Numbered from the stretch's first letter, positions 1 to 5,311 are shown. The stretch: DNA of 5,311 nt from Oscillospiraceae bacterium (GCA_017848205.1 JAGDDO010000167.1:1-5311); one strand, 5' to 3'. Numbers and translations are program-made. The notes: generated by a model not told the origin, from the letters alone.

Positions 1-3000
1 ATTGACACGGGACTTGAGGCTATGAAAACCGGACGTGAACAGCTGGAACAGTCCGCCGAAGCAGCAAAGGCTGGTCTCCTGCCTGAAGAAATGGTTAAAA
101 TGATAATTTCACAGACAGCAGTTCAGATGGAACTTGACGCCTCCGGCATTGAGGATCTTGATGCTCTGCTTGCTGCCTTTGATGCTAAAAAGGCCGAGAC
201 TGAAAAGATGCGTTCCGAACTTCTGACTCAGAAAGCTGATCTTTTAAATAAATCTGAAGAACTTGAAAACAAGAAAACAGAACTTTCTGAAGGCAAAGAA
301 AAGCTTGAAAGCGGTATGACTGAACTTGCAGCCGCTAAAAAGCAGGCGCTTGAAGGTAAAGCTGCACTTGAAGCTGCAAAGAAAGAACTCGAATCCGGTT
401 CTGATCAGTTAAAGGATGCAAAAAATCAGATAAACGAAAAGGAAACAGAACTCGAAAACACAAGAAATGAAAAAGGCAAGGAAATCAGTGACGGCCTTGA
501 CGCTATAAACGAAGGTGAAACCAAACTCAACGAAACACTTGACAATTGGGACGACACTGTAAACAATGCGCTTGACAGTGCTGATGTCACCGAGACTCTC
601 ACTGTCGAAATGATTTCAAATATTCTCAAGGCTCAGAACTTCGCTATGCCAGCCGGCTACATAAACGAAAGCGACGGTTCACAGTATCTTGTAAAGATCG
701 GCGATAAGATTGACAATGCTGAGATCCTCAAAAATCTCGTGCTCTTTGATCTTAAGGTCGATGGTATGGATCCTGTAAGGCTTTCCGATGTTGCTGACGT
801 GTTCATAACAGACAACTCTGACGAGGTGTATGCTTCGGTTGACGGAAAGGACGGCGTTATCCTCACTTTCCAGAAGCAGAACAATTTCGCTACCGCAAAG
901 GTTGCTGAAAGCATTCAGGAAAAGTTTGCTTCCATTACAGAAGAAAACAGCAATGTTAAGTTCATTGAACTTATGAACCAGGGTGACTACATCCACCTTA
1001 TTGTAAACTCTGTAATTAAGAATCTCCTTCAGGGTGCAGCATTCGCGATCATCGTTCTTCTGCTGTTCCTCAGAGATGTCAGACCGACATTCATTATTGC
1101 GTGCTCTATTCCGATAAGTGTTATTTTCGCAGTAGCACTTATGTACTTTACAGGAATAACACTCAACCTTATTTCCCTTTCGGGTCTTGCCATCGGCGTC
1201 GGAATGCTCGTTGATAACTCAGTCGTTGTAATTGAAAACATCTACCGACTGAAAAACAAGGGCTACTCCGCTGTTCAGGCATCTGTAAGCGGTGCAAAAC
1301 AGGTTGCAGGCGCCATCACATCATCCACACTGACTACAGTCTGCGTATTTGCTCCTATCGTATTCGTGGAAGGCATTACAAAGACACTGTTCGTGGATAT
1401 GGCTCTTACCATCGGCTTCTCTCTCGGAGCAAGTCTTATCGTTGCCCTTACAGTTGTTCCTGCAATGACATCAAGAATAATGAAAAATTCAAAGCCTGTA
1501 AGCTCAAAGTTATTTGAAAAGGTACAGGCTGCCTATGCAAAATCAATTAAGGTCGTTCTTCGATTCAAAGCGGTTGCTCTCATATTAGTGGTTGCCGCTC
1601 TCGGTGCTTCAGCATACGGTGCTTACTCAAAGGGCGTTTCGTTCATGCCGGATATGGACAGCACACAGGTGTCTGTTGACCTTGAAATGCCTGACGGAAC
1701 AAAGCTCGATGAAACAGTAAAGACCTCAAACGAGATAATGGAAGATATAAGCAGCATGGAAGACGTTGAGACCATCGGTGCTATGCTTTCCAGCGGTCAG
1801 GCCGCAATGTTCGGGCTTGATGTGGATGCAAGTACAACAAGGGTGTCAATGTACGTTATCCTTAAAGAAGACAAGAAACGTACAAGTCAGTCCATAGCAG
1901 CTGAGATCAACGAAAAGTACAGTGACAAGGAATACAAAGTATCTGCCAGCGGATCACAGATGGATCTTTCTGCACTCGGCGGTTCCGGTGTAACACTCAG
2001 AATAGTCGGAAACGACATAGAAAAATTACAGGAAACTGCTGTAAAGGCCGCTGCAAAGCTTGAACAGATAGAAGGTATCGGTGAAGTAGATGACGGAATC
2101 GACAATCCTTCACCTGAGCTTAAAATAACAGTCAACAAGGAAACTGCAATGCTCAACGGACTTACAGTTGCTCAGGTATTCGGTGACATTGCAAAATCGC
2201 TTTCTGATTCTTCAAAGGCAACATCCATTACCACAAACGGCAAGGATTTTGATATAATCGTTGAAAAGGGAGAAGAAAGCAGTATTACAAAGGACAATAT
2301 CAAAGATTTCAAATTCAAGATAAACGACCTTACCGGTTCACAGAATTCAGACGCTGATACTTCATTTGCCCTTGAAGACAAAAAGGATGAAGATGAGGAA
2401 GAGGACGAAGAAGAAAAGGAACCTGAAAAGGAAGAGGTCGCTCTCTCTGAGATCGCTGAAATTGAAGAGACCACTACCCTTTCAGCTATTTCAAGACAGA
2501 ATCACAAGCGTTACATTACAGTCAGCGGGACAATAGCCGACGGTTATAACGTTGGTCTTGTCAGCCGTGATGCTGAAAGTCAGTTTAAGGACTTTGAACT
2601 TCCTGAAGGATTCAGTCTGGAGTTTGACGGTGAAAATGAGACTATCATGGAATCAATGGAACAGTTAGGTCTCATGCTTGCTCTCGCAGTAGTGCTTATC
2701 TACCTTATAATGGTTGCACAGTTCCAGTCACTGAAATCACCTTTCATCGTAATGTTCACAATGCCGCTTGCATTTACCGGAGGCTTCCTTGCACTTATAA
2801 TCACCGGCAAGGAACTCAGCGTAATCGGACTTTTAGGTTTCGTAATGCTCGCCGGTATCGTAGTAAACAACGGTATCGTACTGGTAGACTACATAAACCA
2901 GCTCAGACTTGACGGAATGGAAAAGCGCGAAGCTATCGCTGAAGCAGGCGCTACACGTTTAAGACCTATTCTTATGACGGCTATCACTACTATTCTCGGT

Positions 3001-3189
3001 CTTATTATGATGGCAGTCGGAAGAGAAATGGGCTCCGACATGGTTCAGCCGATCGCTGTAGTAACCATAGGCGGTCTTGTATACGCAACATTCACAACAC
3101 TGTTCATAATACCTATAATCTACGACATTTTCAATAAGAAGGAAATGAAGAAGATAGATAATTCTGAACTTGAATTTATTGAGGACTAA
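1..3189 (+). CDS. RND-superfamily efflux permease, SwrC/AcrB-like, with coiled-coil insertion (5' partial)
   Basis: Proton-driven multidrug or lipid/peptide exporter in the cytoplasmic membrane. The frame is open at the left edge (seven codons precede the first ATG at 22), so TM1 and the first porter part are missing. Numbering from that ATG: a charged helical arm with ExLxxGKxxL-type repeats (about 54-185); docking/porter sequence resuming at LTVEMISNILKAQN (193-206); TM2-TM6 (about 332-482) with the TM4 motif GMLVDNSVVVIEN; TM7 (513-533); second porter half (540-875); TM8-TM12 (880-1035). Compared with AcrB, Asp407, Arg971 and Thr978 have counterparts (D398, R979, T986), but Asp408 is N399 and Lys940 is N949, as I recall for SwrC-like pumps. 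A polyacidic stretch fills 786-806. No adaptor or outer-membrane channel gene is visible. Family membership is very secure; substrate is unknown. The ATG at 22 is internal and not the start. Confidence 0.95.
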   Translation: MDTGLEAMKTGREQLEQSAEAAKAGLLPEEMVKMIISQTAVQMELDASGIEDLDALLAAFDAKKAETEKMRSELLTQKADLLNKSEELENKKTELSEGKEKLESGMTELAAAKKQALEGKAALEAAKKELESGSDQLKDAKNQINEKETELENTRNEKGKEISDGLDAINEGETKLNETLDNWDDTVNNALDSADVTETLTVEMISNILKAQNFAMPAGYINESDGSQYLVKIGDKIDNAEILKNLVLFDLKVDGMDPVRLSDVADVFITDNSDEVYASVDGKDGVILTFQKQNNFATAKVAESIQEKFASITEENSNVKFIELMNQGDYIHLIVNSVIKNLLQGAAFAIIVLLLFLRDVRPTFIIACSIPISVIFAVALMYFTGITLNLISLSGLAIGVGMLVDNSVVVIENIYRLKNKGYSAVQASVSGAKQVAGAITSSTLTTVCVFAPIVFVEGITKTLFVDMALTIGFSLGASLIVALTVVPAMTSRIMKNSKPVSSKLFEKVQAAYAKSIKVVLRFKAVALILVVAALGASAYGAYSKGVSFMPDMDSTQVSVDLEMPDGTKLDETVKTSNEIMEDISSMEDVETIGAMLSSGQAAMFGLDVDASTTRVSMYVILKEDKKRTSQSIAAEINEKYSDKEYKVSASGSQMDLSALGGSGVTLRIVGNDIEKLQETAVKAAAKLEQIEGIGEVDDGIDNPSPELKITVNKETAMLNGLTVAQVFGDIAKSLSDSSKATSITTNGKDFDIIVEKGEESSITKDNIKDFKFKINDLTGSQNSDADTSFALEDKKDEDEEEDEEEKEPEKEEVALSEIAEIEETTTLSAISRQNHKRYITVSGTIADGYNVGLVSRDAESQFKDFELPEGFSLEFDGENETIMESMEQLGLMLALAVVLIYLIMVAQFQSLKSPFIVMFTMPLAFTGGFLALIITGKELSVIGLLGFVMLAGIVVNNGIVLVDYINQLRLDGMEKREAIAEAGATRLRPILMTAITTILGLIMMAVGREMGSDMVQPIAVVTIGGLVYATFTTLFIIPIIYDIFNKKEMKKIDNSELEFIED

Positions 3190-3207
3190 GGAAACACTGA
3201 TTAAACA

Positions 3208-3232
3208 GGAAATACGGCTTCGCCGTATTTCC
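3208..3232. repeat. Perfect hairpin 1 of the intergenic element
   Basis: An 11-bp perfect inverted repeat (arms 3208-3218 and 3222-3232) with a three-base TTC loop; the core reads GGCTTCGCC. No T-run follows the stem, so it is not a standard intrinsic terminator. It may act as a transcript-stabilising 3' hairpin for the pump mRNA. Confidence 0.8.
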
Positions 3233-3246
3233 GGGTGCAGAGAAAG

Positions 3247-3261
3247 CGGGGCTTCGCCCCG
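3247..3261. repeat. GC-rich hairpin 2 of the intergenic element
   Basis: A 6-bp all-GC perfect stem (CGGGGC and GCCCCG) around the same TTC loop as hairpin 1, extendable by a G-T pair at 3246/3262. A weaker outer helix, GCAG 3237-3240 with CTGC 3266-3269, could enclose it. There is no T-run. Confidence 0.7.
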
Positions 3262-3268
3262 TGCCCTG

Positions 3269-3292
3269 CGCTGATTTATTCATAAATCAGCG
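3269..3292. repeat. Perfect hairpin 3 of the intergenic element
   Basis: A 10-bp perfect inverted repeat (CGCTGATTTA, 3269-3278, with 3283-3292) around a TTCA loop. Its right arm also belongs to the right terminal inverted repeat. Pairing with the left end (3189-3202) would therefore compete with this local hairpin, giving two alternative folds. Confidence 0.75.
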
Positions 3293-3303
3293 TTATCCTG
3301 AAT

Positions 3304-3352
3304 AAACAGAAAAGGTGTGAGGATCATGAAGATCTTCACACCTTTTCTGTTT
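3304..3352. terminator. Bidirectional intrinsic terminator between convergent pump and marR genes
   Basis: A stem of 22 consecutive pairs (3304-3325 with 3331-3352, one of them G-T) closes a five-base ATGAA loop. The outer part is AAACAGAAAAGG paired with CCTTTTCTGTTT, so an A-tract precedes and a T-tract ends the stem on either strand. It lies 114 nt after the pump stop. On the minus strand it begins at the last base of the marR stop codon, so it can serve both converging transcripts. Confidence 0.88.
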
Positions 3353-3798
3353 TAAAAATCTGTATCTGCATACTTATTGAAAAGTCTGATGTACTCTTCC
3401 TGTGCATCGTTCATTTTTCTGAATTTATCGATTCCCATTTCCTTTACTGATTCAATTTCAATGTTCAGGAGATCAGAAATGATCTGAGCAGAAGCTTTAC
3501 TTCCCTTTTCGGTAAGTCTGATAAACTTGCTTCGCTTGTCCATGTCATTGACAGACAGTTCAACATATCCTTCCTTTTCGAAACGCTTAAGTATCATATT
3601 TACTGTCTGCTTTGATATCTGAAGTCCGTCGGAAATATGTTTCTGAGTGCAGAAACTGCTTTTGGCAATGAAATTGATGACCAGAGTTTCATTACATGAA
3701 AAACCGTAGGTCTTCGACCAGTTTTCATACATTGCCTGGCACAGACGCCAGAGCGTAAAGTATCTGTCAAGTTCACCTGAATATGCTTCGTGCATCAT
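3352..3798 (-). CDS. MarR-family winged-helix transcriptional regulator
   Basis: A 148-residue protein of normal MarR length that should bind palindromic DNA as a dimer. Helix-turn-helix: TQKHISDGLQ (51-60) followed by the recognition helix ISKQTVNMILKRFEKEGYVE (61-80). The wing carries the family signature DMDKRSKFIRLTEKG (85-99), including the conserved Asp-Lys-Arg-Ser and LTEKG. The flanking N- and C-terminal helices would form the dimer interface. Cysteines at 20, 35 and 50 leave room for redox sensing as in OhrR, but this is speculative. Two tandem ATG codons open the frame; GGGG at 3809-3812 is 10 nt from the first and 13 from the second, so I favour the first. Upstream lie a good promoter and an inverted repeat suited to autoregulation. 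The ligand is unknown. The RND pump is convergent, so regulation of it is not implied by operon structure. Confidence 0.93.
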   Translation of the reverse strand: MMHEAYSGELDRYFTLWRLCQAMYENWSKTYGFSCNETLVINFIAKSSFCTQKHISDGLQISKQTVNMILKRFEKEGYVELSVNDMDKRSKFIRLTEKGSKASAQIISDLLNIEIESVKEMGIDKFRKMNDAQEEYIRLFNKYADTDF

Positions 3799-3801
3799 AA
3801 A

Positions 3802-3852
3802 GTATCATCCCCATTCAAAAATAAGATCCCTCGTTTACAACTGAAATGATAC
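3802..3852 (-). repeat. Inverted repeat in marR leader covering the ribosome binding site
   Basis: On the plus strand GTATCAT (3802-3808) and ATGATAC (3846-3852) are perfect reverse complements separated by 37 nt. In marR mRNA they could pair and partly mask the Shine-Dalgarno region. At DNA level they could instead be two half sites. Seven base pairs with a long loop is weak and could be chance. Confidence 0.3.
3805..3812 (-). promoter_or_regulatory. Weak ribosome binding site of marR
   Basis: On the minus strand GGGGATGA precedes the start codon, with the GGGG run 10 nt before the ATG at 3798. This is a weaker, more distant site than the GGAGG of the two plus-strand genes, suggesting modest translation. 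Part of it (ATGAT) lies within a 7-bp inverted repeat with upstream leader sequence. Confidence 0.5.
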
Positions 3853-3922
3853 CGATTACCTTAAAAGCGTCCGTACATGAAAGAAATGGAATAAAAACAG
3901 AATCTGATCACGCGACACTAGT

Positions 3923-3948
3923 ATAGTAATCGATTATTTTGTTACTAT
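3923..3948. promoter_or_regulatory. Candidate operator at the marR transcription start
   Basis: ATAGTAA (3923-3929) and TTACTAT (3942-3948) form a perfect 7-bp inverted repeat with a 12-bp spacer. The left arm overlaps a perfect 10-bp palindrome TAATCGATTA (3927-3936). The repeat begins next to the predicted minus-strand -10 box (3950-3955) and spans the expected start site near 3943, a typical place for MarR autorepression. The actual regulator and site are inferred. Confidence 0.5.
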
Positions 3949-3949
3949 T

Positions 3950-3978
3950 ATTATAACACATATCTGTAAATAAAACAA
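3950..3978 (-). promoter_or_regulatory. Sigma-A type promoter of marR
   Basis: Read on the minus strand: -35 TTGTTT (3978-3973), a 17-nt spacer, then a perfect -10 TATAAT (3955-3950) preceded by an extended-10 TGT. Transcription should start near 3943, giving a leader of roughly 145 nt before the marR ATG. The leader holds no ORF longer than a few codons and no recognisable riboswitch. Confidence 0.75.
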
Positions 3979-4008
3979 GTCCAAACTTTTACGAAACACC
4001 CTTTAAAC

Positions 4009-4037
4009 TTGACTTTTTTTATAAAAAATGCTAAAAT
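4009..4037 (+). promoter_or_regulatory. Sigma-A type promoter of the exonuclease-acyltransferase unit
   Basis: -35 TTGACT (4009-4014), a 17-nt spacer and -10 TAAAAT (4032-4037) preceded by an extended-10 TGC (4029-4031). The start site should be near 4044, leaving a short leader of about 25 nt. The spacer contains a perfect 14-bp A/T palindrome (4015-4028). The -35 box lies 30 bp from that of the divergent marR promoter, so a bound regulator could influence both. Confidence 0.82.
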
Positions 4038-4058
4038 ATAATATGAAATTATATATCC

Positions 4059-4063
4059 GGAGG
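4059..4063 (+). promoter_or_regulatory. Ribosome binding site of the exonuclease gene
   Basis: GGAGG, five nucleotides before the ATG at 4069, a consensus site that fixes this start. Confidence 0.9.
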
Positions 4064-4068
4064 TACTT

Positions 4069-4839
4069 ATGATTGGACTGGTTGATATTGAGTATAACAC
4101 CGGTGGTCCGACCGGAAGAGTAAAAAATGACGTAACAATGATCGAGTTCACTCTTCAGATCGTTGACGAAACTCAGAATTACAAGGAAATCGATCTTCTG
4201 GACGTTGTTGTTAAGCCGCCGAAAGGCAGGACGATACTTAACGAAAAAATAAAGGAACTGACAACTATAAGTCAGGAAGAAGTCGATAAAGGCCGGAGAA
4301 TGGATCTGGTCTATAAAAGCATTTACGAATTTTATCAGAAATATGATCTTAGCTGCATTTATACCTGGGGCAACTGCGACCAGGATGTTGTGCACTGGAA
4401 TTACGGAAAATATGATATCGGCGGCCTTACAGGGCTTACACGCGAACAGGTATGCGTTAAGTATACAGATCTCAGTGCTGTTGTCAAGGAAAAATATGAT
4501 GCAAGGCACTCGGTCTCCCTTCTGAATATGTCCGTTCTCTGCGAATGCAAGCCGCTCATGCAGCACAGAGCCTATGCCGACGTTGAAACTATGCGCAAGA
4601 TCCTCATTGAACTTGCACACACCGATGACGCTGACATGAGAAGCAGGTTCAGTGCTTATGACGTATATGCTGACTTAAGGGAAATGTACAACAAGATGAA
4701 AAACGTCATTACTATTGCCAAGGACTACGACATTGACGTTGACGAGCTGCTCGATACAGCAAAGAAGGGTCATGAATTTCCTGTATTTGACGAAGCTTAT
4801 AACGACACTTATAACAAGCGTACATTCGGATGGCTGTAG
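4069..4839 (+). CDS. DEDDh 3'-5' exonuclease domain protein (RNase T/DnaQ/ERI-1-like fold)
   Basis: A 256-residue soluble protein, predicted to be a two-metal-ion 3'-5' exonuclease in the cytoplasm. Exo I: VDIEYN with D6 and E8. Exo II: YTWGNCDQDVV with D104. Exo III: HRAYADVETM with H166 and D171, the H-x4-D spacing of the DEDDh class. The segment ELTTISQEEVDKG (63-75) matches the usual LTGIT-x-E-x-V region. All catalytic residues are therefore present. The Exo I loop is unusual in carrying TGGPTGR straight after the metal ligands. A C-terminal extension of about 70 residues (186-256), acidic and tyrosine-rich, follows the fold and has no motif I recognise. It is the first gene after its own promoter, followed 15 nt later by an acyltransferase gene. 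The substrate, DNA or RNA, cannot be told from sequence; the WG-x2-D form is closer to the ERI-1/KapD group than to polymerase proofreading subunits. Confidence 0.85.
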   Translation: MIGLVDIEYNTGGPTGRVKNDVTMIEFTLQIVDETQNYKEIDLLDVVVKPPKGRTILNEKIKELTTISQEEVDKGRRMDLVYKSIYEFYQKYDLSCIYTWGNCDQDVVHWNYGKYDIGGLTGLTREQVCVKYTDLSAVVKEKYDARHSVSLLNMSVLCECKPLMQHRAYADVETMRKILIELAHTDDADMRSRFSAYDVYADLREMYNKMKNVITIAKDYDIDVDELLDTAKKGHEFPVFDEAYNDTYNKRTFGWL

Positions 4840-4844
4840 AATAC

Positions 4845-4849
4845 GGAGG
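4845..4849 (+). promoter_or_regulatory. Ribosome binding site that supports a TTG start
   Basis: GGAGG lies exactly five nucleotides before the TTG at 4855, the same spacing as for the exonuclease gene. No ATG or GTG is in frame nearby, so this site decides the start of the acyltransferase. Confidence 0.85.
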
Positions 4850-4854
4850 ATAAA

Positions 4855-5311
4855 TTGAAAAAACCTGATTTAAAAAACTTTTTTATAAAAATAATAAAAC
4901 CTGAAGAAAAGATCTCTTCAGGTTTTGCTCTTGTATCAAAGTACAGATCAGCAGTAATGGGATTTGCTGCACTCTGGATACTGTTCTTTCACGTATGCGG
5001 AACCGTTATCACCGCTGAACACCCGATAGCCGCCTGGACAGAAGCCAGAATAAAGCGTTTCGGCTACGGCGGTGTCGATATTTTCTTTCTGCTTTCGGGT
5101 ATGGGTCTTACCTATGCCATAAGCAAATCAAAGCTTTACGTTTTCTATTACCGCCGCTTCAAAAGGATAATACTTCCGTTTGTGGCTGTAGCACTGCTTA
5201 AGGCACATACTGATCACTGGTCGGTAAAATGGTTCTTCGAGTGTATTTCCGGCAAGGCTTTCTACGTCAATTCCATTTACATGTTCTTATGGTTTGTGCC
5301 GGCAATTCTTA
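4855..5311 (+). CDS. Acyltransferase-3 family membrane protein, N-terminal part (3' partial, TTG start)
   Basis: The first 152 codons of an integral membrane O-acyltransferase of the acyltransferase-3 (OafA/NodX-like) family, which typically moves acetyl or other acyl groups onto exported sugars, cell-wall or surface polymers. Seen here: a basic, AT-rich cytoplasmic start (1-30); RSAVMGFAALWILFFHVCG (31-49), TM1 with the conserved arginine and the catalytic-type histidine H46; GYGGVDIFFLLSGMGLTYA (70-88), TM2 with the family GGVD-x-FF-x-LSG signature; FYYRRFKRIILPF (97-109), the family Arg-rich motif leading into the next helix; and FLWFVPAIL (144-152) at the window edge. The TTG is chosen for its GGAGG; the next in-frame ATG (4957) would remove R31 and half of TM1. 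The gene begins 15 nt after the exonuclease stop with no promoter visible between, so they are likely co-transcribed. Substrate unknown. Confidence 0.88.
   Translation, partial: MKKPDLKNFFIKIIKPEEKISSGFALVSKYRSAVMGFAALWILFFHVCGTVITAEHPIAAWTEARIKRFGYGGVDIFFLLSGMGLTYAISKSKLYVFYYRRFKRIILPFVAVALLKAHTDHWSVKWFFECISGKAFYVNSIYMFLWFVPAIL
4896..4926 (+). terminator. Terminator-like hairpin inside the start of the acyltransferase gene
   Basis: A perfect 12-bp inverted repeat (AAAACCTGAAGA, 4896-4907, with 4915-4926) around a 7-nt loop, with the stem ending in TTTT. It lies at codons 14-24 of the acyltransferase. AAAACCTGA also occurs at 4860-4868, right after the start codon, so the right arm could pair with either copy, giving two exclusive hairpins as in an attenuator. 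Only five or six of the twelve pairs are strong and the T-run is short, so it may be a translational or polarity element, or chance. Confidence 0.4.

Larger units (their letters stand above)
3189..3299. repeat. Palindrome-rich intergenic element with terminal inverted repeats (MITE/REP-like candidate)
   Basis: The left end AGGAAACACTGATT (3189-3202) and the reverse complement of the right end (3285-3299, AGGATAACGCTGATT) match except for one substitution and one single-base gap. Between them lie two strong hairpins sharing the core GGCTTCGCC, and a third hairpin overlaps the right arm. The left end overlaps the last base of the pump stop codon. No ORF is present, and I see no clear target-site duplication. 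The arrangement resembles a small non-autonomous repeat of the REP or MITE kind, but a single copy cannot prove mobility or dispersal. Confidence 0.5.

Noticed and set aside
22..24. ATG at 22 as the true start of the RND gene
   Set aside because: The frame is open to the window edge, there is no ribosome binding site, and TM1 and the first porter part are missing, so the gene starts upstream.
426..2474. Several minus-strand open frames inside the RND gene
   Set aside because: They are serine-rich or low-complexity mirrors of the GA-rich pump codons with no recognisable domains.
3189..3299. CRISPR array or attachment site in the hairpin region
   Set aside because: The hairpins differ in arm sequence and length, there are no regular spacers, and no integrase or cas gene is visible.
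4037..4042. Perfect TATAAT as the -10 box of the exonuclease promoter
   Set aside because: Its spacing from TTGACT would be 22 nt; TAAAAT at 4032 has the ideal 17 nt and an extended-10 TG. It remains a possible minor start.
4100..4115. Small hairpin CCGGT/ACCGG in the exonuclease coding start
   Set aside because: Only five pairs with a six-base loop, in coding sequence for the Exo I loop; likely chance.
4343..4525. Short plus-strand open frame inside the exonuclease gene
   Set aside because: It is in another frame of a well-supported gene, with no ribosome binding site and no motif.
4003..4620. Long antisense open frame (205 codons) opposite the exonuclease gene
   Set aside because: It lies opposite a gene with complete nuclease motifs and a perfect ribosome binding site, and its translation shows no family motif; it also runs across the plus-strand promoter.

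Overview
The window looks like a chromosomal fragment of a moderately AT-rich, monoderm Clostridia-type bacterium. A Ruminococcus or other Oscillospiraceae relative is my best guess. The reasons are the GGAGG ribosome binding sites, the mixed codon usage, the SwrC-like Gram-positive RND pump with a long coiled-coil insertion, and the GC-rich palindromes with GCTTCGC loops between genes. The assignment is inference; there is no rRNA or marker gene to confirm it.

Layout. (1) Positions 1-3189, plus strand: the C-terminal majority of an RND-superfamily efflux permease, cut by the left edge inside a long charged coiled coil. (2) Positions 3189-3299: a compact palindrome-rich element with imperfect terminal inverted repeats enclosing two GC-rich hairpins; a third hairpin overlaps its right terminal repeat. 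It sits between the pump stop codon and its terminator. (3) Positions 3304-3352: a 22-bp-stem bidirectional terminator between convergent genes. (4) Positions 3352-3798, minus strand: a MarR-family winged-helix regulator. (5) Positions 3799-4068: a divergent intergenic region of 270 bp with two well-formed back-to-back promoters, an inverted repeat at the predicted marR start site (candidate operator) and a long marR leader. (6) Positions 4069-4839, plus strand: a DEDDh 3'-5' exonuclease-like protein. (7) Position 4855 to the right edge, plus strand: the start of an acyltransferase-3 family membrane protein, initiated at TTG 15 nt after the exonuclease stop and probably co-transcribed with it. 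A terminator-like hairpin lies inside its first 25 codons.

How they may work together. The MarR protein probably controls its own promoter and could also affect the divergent exonuclease-acyltransferase unit, because the two promoters are adjacent. Its link to the RND pump is only tail-to-tail proximity. I found no clear new defence or mobile system. The most unusual points are the coiled-coil and polyacidic insertions in the pump, its altered proton-relay residues, the hairpin element behind it, and the intragenic terminator-like hairpin in the acyltransferase gene.
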